Shown here one piece after another: positions 25,820 through 36,000 of a stretch of DNA of 64,000 nt (positions within the stretch are counted from its first letter, which is position 1; each line of letters begins with the position of its first letter). Source of the stretch: CAYLLN01 sp964384375 (GTDB lineage: Bacteria > Planctomycetota > Planctomycetia > Pirellulales > Pirellulaceae); contig CAYLLN010000033.1 in the NCBI GenBank assembly GCA_964384375.1, positions 1 to 64,000 on the forward strand, given 5' to 3'. The notes under the pieces were generated by a model, which was not told the DNA's origin, did not search any database, and saw nothing but the letters and a program-made list of their open reading frames with translations. The position numbers and the translations under genes were made by a program.

Positions 25820-26369
25820 GTCGCCAGCACCTGGAAAGACCTGACCAACGACGTCAACTTCATAGCAAGCACCCGCGGCAGTCGAAACCAGTCAGCCACT
25901 CATCGACGAGGGAACACACGAGCTGACCGTCTCGCTGCCGGATCATCCGATCCAGATTGCCGGCGATCGGGCCCGGCTGACACAGGTGCTGTCGAACCTG
26001 CTCAACAACGCGGCCAAGTACACACCGCCCGGCGGTCGTATCGCCATCTCGCTGGCCGAAGAGAACGGCCACGCCGTTTTCTGCGTCCGCGATTCTGGCG
26101 TGGGAATTCCCGCTCCGATGCTCAACCGCGTGTTCGACCTCTTCACGCAGGTCGAGCATTCGCTCGACCGGTCGCAAGGGGGCCTCGGCATCGGCCTGAC
26201 GCTCGTACGCGAACTCGTCGAGATGCACGGCGGACAGGTGCAAGTCACCAGCGGAGGGGCAGGGCAGGGGAGCGAGTTCCGCGTGCGCATTCCGCGTGCC
26301 GCCGATGCCTCTGCTGCGCGAGAACTGGCCGCTGCTCCGCCGACGGAGGTGGCGGAGTCGTGTCGGTAG
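25820..26369 (+). pseudogene. Remnant of a HAMP-repeat hybrid histidine kinase
   Basis: A short stretch at about 25820-25873 reads VASTWKDLTNDVNFIAS, the HAMP-repeat signature of large hybrid kinases. In another frame, after a TAG at 25863, the sequence continues AAVETSQPLIDEG and then an intact HATPase_c domain: LLNNAAKYTPPGGRI, RDSGVGIPAPML and GGLGIGLTLVRELVEMHGG. The dimerisation histidine region, most HAMP units and any receiver domain are gone. Two frames and a missing middle point to internal deletion and decay. Frame 25869-26369 could at most make an orphan ATPase fragment. Confidence 0.7.
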
Positions 26370-26530
26370 CGGCTCGCGGCCAGAGCGGTACCTGCCGATA
26401 CTTTCCAGAGCACGGCCGCCGGCTTATCGACGCCCTATCTCCGGCTGGTACACTCTGCCAAGGGGAAAAGTAACCTCGCGAAAGATCATCCGCGCCCTAG
26501 CTACTCCGGGCGACACAGAAGAGAACTCAT

Positions 26531-29239
26531 GTGACGATACAGAACCTCGACAAGTTCTTTCATCCGCAGCGGATCGCAGTCATCGGAGCGAGCGACCAGC
26601 CGGGAAAAGTCGGCACGACGCTGTTGCGGAATCTGGTGGGTCGCGGATACGCCGGGGTCGTCTATCCCGTCAATGCCAAGCGCGAAGCGGTGCAGGGTAT
26701 TGCGGCCTATCGGGGTCTGGCGGATTTGCCGCACGTTCCCGATCTGGCTATCGTCGCAACCCCCGCCGCCACAGTGCCTGGACTCGTCGAGCAATGCGGC
26801 CAACTCGGCGTGTCGGCGGTGCTGGTGATCTCCGCCGGCTTTCGCGAGGTTGGGGCGGAAGGGATGGCCATCGAGCACCAGGTGAAAGCGGCGGCAGCGA
26901 AATATCCCGGACTGCGAATTCTCGGCCCAAACTGTTTGGGCTACATGGTGCCGTCGATTGGCCTGAACGCCAGCTTTGCCGGAGCAATGGCGCTGCCGGG
27001 CCGAGTGGCCTTTGTTTCGCAGTCGGGGGCACTGTGTACCTCGATCCTCGATTGGGCCAACGCTCAGGGAATCGGTTTTTCGCACTTCCTCTCCATCGGC
27101 AACATGCTCGATGTGGGCCTGGACGATTTGCTGGATTACCTGGCAGGCGATTCGCACACCGACTCGGTCGTGCTTTACATCGAGTCGATTACGCAGTCGC
27201 GGTCGTTCATGTCCGCGGCCAGGGCCCTCTCGCGCGACAAACCGATTGTGGCGTACAAGGCAGGCCGCTTTGCCGCGTCGGCGAAGGCGGCCGCTTCACA
27301 CACCGGGGCCATGGCAGGCGTCGATGCGGTCTATGAGGCGGCCTTTCGCCGGGCGGGAATTGTGCGAGTCTTTGACATCGACGAGATGTTCGATTGCGCG
27401 GAACTGCTGGCCCGCGAGCGAGTACCGCACGGCCCCCGGTTGGCGATCATCACGAATGCCGGAGGGCCGGGCGTGATGGCGACCGATGCGCTCCTCGAAC
27501 GGCGCGGCACGCTGGCGACGCTCGACGCGGCGACCATCGAACAGTTGAGCCGCGTGTTACCGCCGTTTTGGTCGCACGGCAACCCGGTGGATATCCTGGG
27601 CGATGCTCCGCCGGAGCGCTATCGCGACGCGCTGTCGCTCGTGCTGACCGACCCGAACGTGGACGGTGTGCTCGTGCTCCTGACGCCGCAGGCGATGACC
27701 GACGCTTCTGCATCGGCCGATGCCGTCATCGAGGCGGCTCGGCGACGGGCCAAGCCGGTGCTGGCCGCGTGGATGGGCGGTGCGCTCGTACAAGCGGGAC
27801 TCGCCAAGCTGCATGCCGCGGGTGTGCCGACGTATGCGACGGCCGAGCGAGCGATTCGAGCGTTCATGAGCCTGGTCGAGTACGCTCGCAATCGCGAAGT
27901 GCTGATGGAGACGCCGCGCGAAGTTCCCGTTCGCTTCCCGCTGGATGCCGAGCAGCTTCGCAACCGGTTTCACACCATTGTTGCGCGAGCGAAAGGGAAG
28001 ACACTTTCCGAGGATGATTCCAAGGAGCTGCTGGCCGACTATGGGATTCCGGTCAGTCTCCCGCGGGCCGCTGCAACTGCTGAAGAAGCCGTGCGGCTGT
28101 CCGACCAGATCGGCTATCCAGTCGTGCTCAAGGTTCATTCGCCCGAAATCACGCACAAGACTGACGTCGGCGGCGTCGTGCTCAATCTGACCGGCGAAGC
28201 GGACGTTCGTGAGGCTTTCGATCGTATCGTCGCCACCGCCCGGCGACTCCGGCCAGATGCCCATGTCCTTGGCGTGACGGTGCAAAAGATGGTCACTGCC
28301 GTCCACGGAGTGGAAGCAATTCTGGGCATGAAGCGCGATCCGGTGTTCGGCCCGGTCATCATGATCGGTGCGGGAGGGGTAACAGCCGAACTCTATCAGG
28401 ACCGCGCGCTCGAGCTGCCGCCGCTCAACGAGCGATTGGCGATGCGGATGCTCGAATCGCTACGCGCCTGGCCGTTGCTCACCGGGTACCGCGGCCGGCC
28501 GGTGGTCAACGTCGAACAACTCCTCGAAACGCTGATGCGGTTTTCGTACCTAGTGGCCCATTTGCCGGAGATCGCCGAGATTGACGTCAATCCGCTGCTC
28601 GTGACGCCCAGCGAGGTGATCGCCCTGGACTGCCGCGTGATCCTCGGCGACGAACCGCGGGACGCCCGTGCTGAGCCGTTTTCGCACCTGGCGATACGTC
28701 CCTATCCCGAAGAGTGGATCAAATCTGTTTCGCTGCCGGACGGTACGCCGATTCTCTTGCGGCCCATTCGTCCCGAGGACGAACCGCTTTGGCAAGGGTT
28801 GGTGGCAAGTTGCTCGCCGGAGACGCTGCGGCAGCGATTCCGGTACCTGTTCAAGTCGCCGACACACGCGATGGCAGCCCGCTTCTGCATCCTCGATTAC
28901 GACCGCGAGATTGCCATCGTGGCTGAAACGACGATCGGAGGTGAACGTCGCTTCGTCGGAATCGGCCGGCTTATCGCCGATGCCGATCATACGAAGGCCG
29001 AATTTGCCGTGCTCGTGGCCGACGCCTGGCAAGGACGCGGCGTCGGCTCGCTCCTCACCGACTATTGCCTGACGATCTGCCAGCGTTGGGGCGTGCGCCA
29101 AGTGACGGCGGAGACAGCGCCCGATAACGTGCGGATGCTCTCGATGTTCCACCGACGAGGCTTTGCCCTCGATCGCAGCATCTCTAGCGATGTCGTAGTT
29201 GTGAAGAAAATGGTTTCGCCGCCCGAAGGAGCGTCCTGA
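26531..29239 (+). CDS. ADP-forming acyl-CoA synthetase/GNAT fusion (Pat-like)
   Basis: A 902-residue protein from GTG 26531. Domains in order: CoA-binding Rossmann (RIAVIGASDQPGKVG), succinyl-CoA-synthetase-like flavodoxin domains (VAFVSQSGALCTSILDW, ITNAGGPGVMATDAL), ATP-grasp (YPVVLKVHSPEITHKTDVGG), and a C-terminal GNAT acetyltransferase (AEFAVLVADAWQGRGVGSLL). This is the YfiQ/Pat layout, in which the synthetase-like half senses CoA or cAMP-like ligands and the GNAT half acetylates lysines, for example in acetyl-CoA synthetase. A deacetylase gene faces it 18 bases away. The upstream ATG overlaps TGA, so GTG is the start. Confidence 0.88.
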   Translation: MTIQNLDKFFHPQRIAVIGASDQPGKVGTTLLRNLVGRGYAGVVYPVNAKREAVQGIAAYRGLADLPHVPDLAIVATPAATVPGLVEQCGQLGVSAVLVISAGFREVGAEGMAIEHQVKAAAAKYPGLRILGPNCLGYMVPSIGLNASFAGAMALPGRVAFVSQSGALCTSILDWANAQGIGFSHFLSIGNMLDVGLDDLLDYLAGDSHTDSVVLYIESITQSRSFMSAARALSRDKPIVAYKAGRFAASAKAAASHTGAMAGVDAVYEAAFRRAGIVRVFDIDEMFDCAELLARERVPHGPRLAIITNAGGPGVMATDALLERRGTLATLDAATIEQLSRVLPPFWSHGNPVDILGDAPPERYRDALSLVLTDPNVDGVLVLLTPQAMTDASASADAVIEAARRRAKPVLAAWMGGALVQAGLAKLHAAGVPTYATAERAIRAFMSLVEYARNREVLMETPREVPVRFPLDAEQLRNRFHTIVARAKGKTLSEDDSKELLADYGIPVSLPRAAATAEEAVRLSDQIGYPVVLKVHSPEITHKTDVGGVVLNLTGEADVREAFDRIVATARRLRPDAHVLGVTVQKMVTAVHGVEAILGMKRDPVFGPVIMIGAGGVTAELYQDRALELPPLNERLAMRMLESLRAWPLLTGYRGRPVVNVEQLLETLMRFSYLVAHLPEIAEIDVNPLLVTPSEVIALDCRVILGDEPRDARAEPFSHLAIRPYPEEWIKSVSLPDGTPILLRPIRPEDEPLWQGLVASCSPETLRQRFRYLFKSPTHAMAARFCILDYDREIAIVAETTIGGERRFVGIGRLIADADHTKAEFAVLVADAWQGRGVGSLLTDYCLTICQRWGVRQVTAETAPDNVRMLSMFHRRGFALDRSISSDVVVVKKMVSPPEGAS

Positions 29240-29257
29240 TTGCTATCGCAAGCAGGA

Positions 29258-30190
29258 TCACGAAGCGGAAGCCAACTCCAGCAAATGTGCGTCGATGCTG
29301 TCCGCCAAGGCTTGCGGGTGATATCCCCCTTCGAGCACGCTCACAATCCGCCCCTGGCAATGCACGCGGGCGACATCCTTTACCACTTTGGCGAGCGCGG
29401 CAAAATCCTCCGTCTCCAGACCAAGAGAGCCAATCGGATCGAGCCGATGAGCATCGAATCCGGCCGAAATGATGACGAGCTGCGGCCGCAACTTGTCGGC
29501 GAATCGCTCGAGCGATGACGTGAACTCGGCGAGGATGTGCTGGCGGGAAGTTCCCATCGCAATCGGCAGGTTGAGCGTCGTTCCTAGGCCCGGCCCGGAG
29601 CCGGTTTCGTCGGCCGCTCCCGTGCCGGGATAAAACGGGTAGCGGTGCATGGAGAAGAAGCCAACTCGCGGGTCCTCCCAGAAAATGTCCTGCGTGCCGT
29701 TGCCGTGATGAACGTCCCAATCGACGATCAGGACGCGATCGAGCCCCAATTCGTCGAGAGCGACGCGTGCCCCCACGGCCACGTTGGCGAGCAGACAAAA
29801 GCCCATCGCCTGAGCTGCCAGCGCGTGATGTCCGGGGGGACGCACCAGACAGAAGGCCAGAGTCTCCGGTCCTCGAACGACGCGCTCGACGGCGTCACAG
29901 ACGGCTCCGGCAGCCAGACTTGCCACGTCGAGCGAACGCGGGCATAGGACCGTGTCGGCCTCGATGTGACCGCCGCCATGTGCGGCAAAGTCGCGAAGCG
30001 ATTCCACATATCCGGGCGGATGCACTCGTGCCAGTCGCTCATCGCTGGCCGGTTGCCAATCGGGCCGAACGATATCGAAATGCCAGGCGACTTTGTGCAG
30101 TTGCCGAGCGATCGGAATCAGCCGGCCGGCGTTTTCTGGATGCGGGCCAGTATCGTGTTCGAGAAATGCCGGATTGTAATAGAGCAGCAT
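29258..30190 (-). CDS. HDAC/AcuC-family deacetylase
   Basis: A 310-residue zinc deacetylase of the histone-deacetylase family. The active-site signatures RPPGHHA, DWDVHHGNGT, SAGFDAH and SVLEGGYHP are all present, so zinc binding and catalysis should be intact. Start ATG 30190 is preferred; GTG 30193 and GTG 30214 are alternatives and the latter would overlap the upstream gene. It follows the formate dehydrogenase gene by 11 bases and faces the Pat-like acetyltransferase. Substrate may be an acetyl-lysine protein (as AcuC) or an acetylated polyamine. Confidence 0.88.
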   Translation of the reverse strand: MLLYYNPAFLEHDTGPHPENAGRLIPIARQLHKVAWHFDIVRPDWQPASDERLARVHPPGYVESLRDFAAHGGGHIEADTVLCPRSLDVASLAAGAVCDAVERVVRGPETLAFCLVRPPGHHALAAQAMGFCLLANVAVGARVALDELGLDRVLIVDWDVHHGNGTQDIFWEDPRVGFFSMHRYPFYPGTGAADETGSGPGLGTTLNLPIAMGTSRQHILAEFTSSLERFADKLRPQLVIISAGFDAHRLDPIGSLGLETEDFAALAKVVKDVARVHCQGRIVSVLEGGYHPQALADSIDAHLLELASAS

Positions 30191-30201
30191 CACTTGACTC
30201 G

Positions 30202-33003
30202 CTAAGTCGCGCACACCTCATCATCGCACGTCGCCAGTCGCACCGCACACACCTTGTACTCCGGAATTTTCGCCACCGGGTCCAGGGCGTGAATCGTCAG
30301 ATTGTTAACGTTCCCTTCGCCAGCGAAGTGGAAGTTGCCGAAGACAAGTCCCACGGCAACGCGGTCGGTCACCTCTGCCCGAGCCCGCATTTCGCCCCGC
30401 CGCGACGAAACCAGTACCCAGGCATTCTGCCGAATGCCATACCGGCGCGCGTCCTCCGGGTGAATTTCCACCCGCGGCTCTGGGCAGGCTGCAAGTAATG
30501 CCGGAGAGCGGCGACTGAGCTCGCCTCCATGCCAGTGATAGAGGACGCGACCCGTCGTCAGCACGAGCGGGTACTCTTGGTCGGGACTTTCATGGGGCGG
30601 AAGCTGTTCGACCACGTGAAACTTCCCGAGTCCGCGGGTGAACCGATCGACGTGCAAAATCGGCGTGCCAGGATGAGATGCCGACGGCACCGGCCACTGC
30701 AACCGCTCGCCGCGTTCCAATCGCTCAAGCGAGATGCCGGCATAACTCGGCGTCAACGCGGCAATTTCGTTCATGATTTCGCCCGGGGAGCCATATTGCC
30801 AGCCGGCCCGTGGCCCCATCGGACGACGCCCCGATGCGTCCAGCATTCGCCGGGCAAGGTCGGCCGTGATCTGCCAATCGGCGCGTGCCGCTGCTGGCGG
30901 CTCGATCGCCTGGCGAACCATTTGTACGCGCCGCTCTGTGTTGGTAAAGGTTCCTGACTTCTCGGCAAACGCCGCCCCGGGAAGCAGTACGTCGGCATAA
31001 GCGGCCGTTTCCGACGGCAGGATTTCTTGCAGCACGACGAACTCCGTAGCGGCCAGTGAAGCACGCGTGCGGTGGCTATCCGGCTCCGTCATCGCAGGGT
31101 CTTCGCCCAGAATGTACAGTCCGCGGAGCTTTCCACAGCCCCCCGCCTCGATCAGCTCGGTCACGGTCAGGCCGGGAACATTGGAGAATAAGGGCGAGTG
31201 CCCGTTGCGATCTTCTTCGTCCAAGGCCCATGCCGACTGGAATGCCGCGACGGTGTCGGCATTGCCAAGCGGCTGATACCCGGGCAGAATGTTTGGAAGC
31301 GCGCCCATGTCGCACGCTCCTTGCACGTTGTTTTGACCTCGGAGCGGATTCACTCCACCCCCTGGGACGCCCAGGTTGCCCAGCAGCATCTGCAAGTTGG
31401 CAAGCGCCAGCACATTCATCACGCCGGTCGTGTGCTGCGTGATTCCCATTGCCCAGACGACGGCCAGCGGTCGGTTGCGTCCGAGGATTTCCGCGGCCCG
31501 CTCCAGGTCAATTCCTGGAATACCGGTAATCTGAGCCACCACATTGGGCGAATACCTGGCGAGACTTGCTGCGAACGGCGCGAATTCTTCGCACCGCGCC
31601 GCGATGAACTCCGTATCGTGCCAGCCGTTCGCCAGAATCAAATGTGCCAGACCATTGAGCAGTGCCACATCTGTGCCCGGTCGTTGGCGCAGGTGCAACG
31701 CCGCAAAGTCCACGAGGTCGATCCGGCGGGGATCGGCGACCACCAGCGGCAGGCCGCGGCGGATGACCGCTTGCCGAATCATCGTTCCGAAGACGGGATG
31801 CTGCTCGGTCGTGTTTGAGCCAATGACAAACATGGCGGCGGCGTGATGGGCGACATCGTCGAACGAGTTGCTCATCGCTCCCGAGCCGACGCTCATCGCC
31901 AGTCCTGCTACGGTGGACGAGTGACAGAGCCGCGCACAGTGGTCGATGTTGTTTGTGCCGATCACTTGCCGGGCAAACTTCTGCATCAAATAGTTTTCTT
32001 CGTTCGTGCATTTCGCCGACGAAAGGACGCCCAGCGCATCGGGACCGGACTCGCTCCGAATCCGAGCAAGTCGCCGCGCCACAAGATCGAGCGCGGCCTC
32101 CCACGAGACTTCGACCCAAGGCGAAGCTTTGGCCTCGCGAGGAGAAACGCTGCCGTTCTCCAAGACCGCGCGACGGACTCGCGGATGCAGCAAACGATCG
32201 GGGTGATGCACGTACTCGAACCCGTAGCGACCTTTCACGCACAGCGACATTCCGTTGACCGGGGCCTTGGGATTGGACGCGATGCGAGTGATTCGCTCGC
32301 GTCGCACGTGTAGATCGAACTGGCAGCCGACGCCGCAATAGGCACAGGTGGTGGTCACTATGCGGTCCGGCGGTTCGGCGCCGAGCGCATGCCGGTCGGC
32401 GAGCGCACCGGTCGGGCAGTACGCAGCGCAGGCGCCACACGATTCGCACCGGGCGTCGTGCATCGTTGTTCCGAGCCCGGGCGTGATGTGCTGCGCGTGC
32501 CCGCGCTCCGCCAGACGCCAAACGAATCGCCCCTGCACCTCGTTGCAGGCCCGCACGCAGCGGAGGCACTGGATGCACTGGTTGAGATTGACTCGCAAGA
32601 CCGGACTCGGATCGCTGTCGTAGGGATACTCCGGCGACGGGAGGAAGTCGGGCTCGACGCCATAGACCTGCGCCCAATGGAGCAGTTCGTTGGGCTGAGC
32701 GTCGGTGGCGGGGTCGTGGACGTAGCGCGCCAGCAGCAGCTTGAGAGTGAAGCGACGGTCATGCAGCAAGGCCGGCGACGTGGTCCGCACCACCATGCCA
32801 CTGACCGCTGGCAGCTTGCAGGCGGCAGACGTCTTTCCCAGGCGGAGCTCTTCGACGAGACAGAGGCGGCACGAACCGATCGGCGTCAAATCGGGATGAT
32901 GGCAGAGCGTGGGGATTTCTATCCCCGCTGCCTGTGCCGCTTCGAGAACCGTTTGGCCCGGCACGGCAGACACTTGACGTCCATCGATCTCAAGTCTGAG
33001 CAC
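30202..33003 (-). CDS. fdhF: Formate dehydrogenase alpha subunit, Cys type
   Basis: A 933-residue molybdenum oxidoreductase. The N-terminus is a [2Fe-2S] domain (CHHPDLTPIGSCRLC), then [4Fe-4S] motifs (CIQCLRCVRAC and CESCGACAAYC), then the molybdopterin domain with CAYCGVGCQFD. The active site is cysteine in RLCHSSTVAG, not selenocysteine. FQS-type cofactor segments include GQNNVQGACDMGALPN. The C-terminal domain ends with FHFAGEGNVNNLT. The GTG at 33003 is preferred with GGGGGA upstream. It oxidises formate to CO2; the beta/gamma (NuoF/E-like) partners are not in the window, so the electron acceptor is unknown. It is cotranscribed with the deacetylase gene. Confidence 0.88.
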   Translation of the reverse strand: MLRLEIDGRQVSAVPGQTVLEAAQAAGIEIPTLCHHPDLTPIGSCRLCLVEELRLGKTSAACKLPAVSGMVVRTTSPALLHDRRFTLKLLLARYVHDPATDAQPNELLHWAQVYGVEPDFLPSPEYPYDSDPSPVLRVNLNQCIQCLRCVRACNEVQGRFVWRLAERGHAQHITPGLGTTMHDARCESCGACAAYCPTGALADRHALGAEPPDRIVTTTCAYCGVGCQFDLHVRRERITRIASNPKAPVNGMSLCVKGRYGFEYVHHPDRLLHPRVRRAVLENGSVSPREAKASPWVEVSWEAALDLVARRLARIRSESGPDALGVLSSAKCTNEENYLMQKFARQVIGTNNIDHCARLCHSSTVAGLAMSVGSGAMSNSFDDVAHHAAAMFVIGSNTTEQHPVFGTMIRQAVIRRGLPLVVADPRRIDLVDFAALHLRQRPGTDVALLNGLAHLILANGWHDTEFIAARCEEFAPFAASLARYSPNVVAQITGIPGIDLERAAEILGRNRPLAVVWAMGITQHTTGVMNVLALANLQMLLGNLGVPGGGVNPLRGQNNVQGACDMGALPNILPGYQPLGNADTVAAFQSAWALDEEDRNGHSPLFSNVPGLTVTELIEAGGCGKLRGLYILGEDPAMTEPDSHRTRASLAATEFVVLQEILPSETAAYADVLLPGAAFAEKSGTFTNTERRVQMVRQAIEPPAAARADWQITADLARRMLDASGRRPMGPRAGWQYGSPGEIMNEIAALTPSYAGISLERLERGERLQWPVPSASHPGTPILHVDRFTRGLGKFHVVEQLPPHESPDQEYPLVLTTGRVLYHWHGGELSRRSPALLAACPEPRVEIHPEDARRYGIRQNAWVLVSSRRGEMRARAEVTDRVAVGLVFGNFHFAGEGNVNNLTIHALDPVAKIPEYKVCAVRLATCDDEVCAT

Positions 33004-33086
33004 CAGCGTCCCCCGGCGGCGCACGTCGCAAATAAACCAACAAATATACCAAACTGACGTGAACCGCTCCTCCAAGGATCGACTTC

Positions 33087-36000
33087 TCAAGGAGTTGGGC
33101 TGGTAGTCGGTGTCGAAGCCGGTCTGCCCACCGGAGTGTAGTCCGGATTCTCGCGGACCTTGGCCAGTACCGCGAGTGCGCCGGCTACATTCTTGGGCAG
33201 GTTACCGGCCGCTGCAGCCGTCTTGGGATCGGCCGCCAGTCGCTCCTGGCAATCGACCAAGAGCGGTTCGGCCTGATCGAGATCCTTGCGGAGCAAGTAA
33301 ATGCCCGCGAGGCGATACTGCGATTCGAGCGTGTCAGGATGACTGACCCCCAAGCGTTCCTGGCGACCTTCATAAGCCCGGCGGAACAATCGCTCGGAAT
33401 CCTCGCTTCGCTTGGCTGCCTGGTAGAGCACGCCCAAGTTATGCACGACGATCAAGGTCGTTTGATGGTTGGCCTCCAGCTTCTCATCGCAAATGGACAG
33501 CGTCTCTTCAGAATTGGCGACGGCCTCATCGAGACGACCGAGCTGTAGGAGCGCACCGCCGTAATTGTTGCGGGCGGTTAACGTATTCGCGGCTGCGGGG
33601 CCATAGCGCTCGGTGAGCGAATCAATAACTTCCTGATAGAGCGGCAGCGCCTGGTCGGCTTGGCCCGCCTGCTTGTAGGCGAGGCCCAGATTATTGAGAG
33701 CCCAGACGATTTTGGGATGCGTTGGCGGCAGCTTCTTGCGCAAGCTTGCGAGAGCCTGCACCGAGAGGTCAATCGCATCCTGCGAACGCCCATTTTGGCG
33801 ATACGCCGAAGCAAGGTTGCTCTGATCGCGCAGCGTGCTGGGATGATCGAGACCGAATGTTTGGCTGCTGAGGCGATAGGTCGATTCGAGCAGCGGCAAA
33901 GCGTCCGTTGGACGGCCAGCTTCTTCATAGATATCGGCCAGGGCAGAGGCGATGGTGAGCGCGTCCGGATGCGACTCGCCCAGCTTTGCCTGAGCAGTGG
34001 CGTGGGCCGCCTCGGCGTGTTCCAGGGCCTGCTTGAACTTGCCTTGCTGCGAATACATCTGGGCGATCGCCGTCTTGACGGTCAGCGCGCGGACGTGCTC
34101 GGGCCCGAGTTTTGCGGTGATCGCGTCGAGGTTCAAGAGCATACGCCTCAAAGCCTCGTCGTCCTTCCCTTGCTTACGATATAGCGATGCGAGTTGCGTT
34201 ACCGACGCAAGCGTTGCGGGGTCATCGGGCCCAAGCACACGTGTCCGTGCTGCGACGACCTCCTCCATCATCGGCAAAGCCTCGCGCCAGTCGCCTGCTT
34301 CCGAGAGAAGCATCGCTCGCTGATGCTGGACCTTCCATGTCGATTCGTGATCGCGACCAAAGTGCTGAAGGCTCGCGTCCACCAGGTGCTTACTCTGCTG
34401 GAGTGCGTCGGCTTCGCGGCCATCCGCGCTGTAGTCGCTCACCAGGCTGTACAGCACGGCCAGTGCCGTTTGTGAATCCTTCCCTTTCACACGCTCGGCC
34501 CTCGCAAGCAGCTGCTCGTGCAAGGTGATTGCTTCCTTCACCTTTCCCTGCACACGCAAGGCAGAGCCGAGGCGATCCTCGGCTTCGATGGTCGCGGCGT
34601 GGTTCGGCCCGAGAAGCTCCCGCCGCATTTTTGCAGCCACTTGAAAATGCTCTAGCGCCTTCGCCGGTTCGCCAATCGCACGATAGGTCTCGCCCAGGTC
34701 GAGACGGGCGATCGCTTCGGCTCGCGGCTGGCCGGCAAAGCGGACCGGCAGATTCTGGCTGGCCGCGTCGAGGGCTTCGCGAATGGTCGCGTCAATGCCG
34801 AGCCCCCCTTCCTTTCCTTCGGGACGGGCAGCGGAAACGATGTCGTTGACCACGAACTGGCTGAATGCCTTGATGTCGGCGAGCGACTCGTTCGTCTCTT
34901 TCAGAGCGGCTTCTTTCGCACTCCGCTCGGCTTGCTCGTTCTTTAGTGCCGTGGCCGTTGTGGCGAGAGCGGCCAAAGTCTGGTTGTATTGGTAGATGCC
35001 GACGCCCAGGCCAGTCGCGGCGACGAGCACAATCGAAGCAGCTAGTGCCGTGACGAGTGGTCTGCGACGTGCGGCTTTCCAGCCACGCTCGGCAAGGCTC
35101 ACCGGCCGAGCGGCAATCGGCCGGCCATCGAGATAGGCCGCGAGATCAGCAGCAAGCGCTGCCGCGGAGGAATACCGTCGAGTCGGTTCCTTCTGCAGGC
35201 ACTTGAGGCAAATCGTGTCGAGGTCGCGCGGTGTGCGCGGCGCCAGTGCTCGCGGCGAAACCGGTTCTTGCGAGCGGACCTGTTCGAGCGTGTCAAGCAC
35301 GCTGGCCGACTGAAACGGTGGCCGGCCAGTGAGCATCTCGTACAGGATGACGCCGAGGGCATGGATGTCGGTCGCCGGACCACAGTCGCGACTGTGGCCA
35401 GCGGCCTGCTCGGGCGACATGTAAGCCGGTGTACCGACGATGTCGCCGGTGTGCGTCTGCTGGTGGTCGGAGGCGAGATGGCGGGCGAGGCCGAAGTCGG
35501 CGATCTTGAGCGAACCAGGAGACAGGGCACAGGGAACAGGGGACAGCGTCAGGCTGCTTCCTGTCTCCTGCCGCCTGTTCCCTGTCTCCTCGCATCGCGA
35601 TTCAACTAACACATTGGCGGGTTTGAGATCCCGATGCACGATTCCCTGTTCGTGAGCGTGCTGGGCCGCATCGGCAAGTTGCTGAATGAGTCGTGCAGCA
35701 GTCTCCGCCTGCTGCGGCTGGCCGGCGAGGGCATGTTGCAAGGTGCCGCCGGCGACGTACTCCAGCACGCAGTAGGGTCGCCCTGCGTGCTCGCCCACTT
35801 CGTAAATCTGCACGATGTGCGGATGCTTCAGCCGCGCCGCTGCTTCAATTTCCGAGCGAAAACGGGACCGCTCCTCACGATCGACAGCCGCACGAAGCAT
35901 CTTCACCGCAACCAGCCGCTTCAGAGCTGTCTGCCTGGCAAGATAAACGACGCCCATGCCGCCGCGGCCGAGTTCCCGCAGGAACTCAAGACCGGCCAAC

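Noticed and set aside
30202..33003. Selenocysteine in formate dehydrogenase
   Set aside because: The active site codon is Cys (RLCHSS), with no in-frame TGA.
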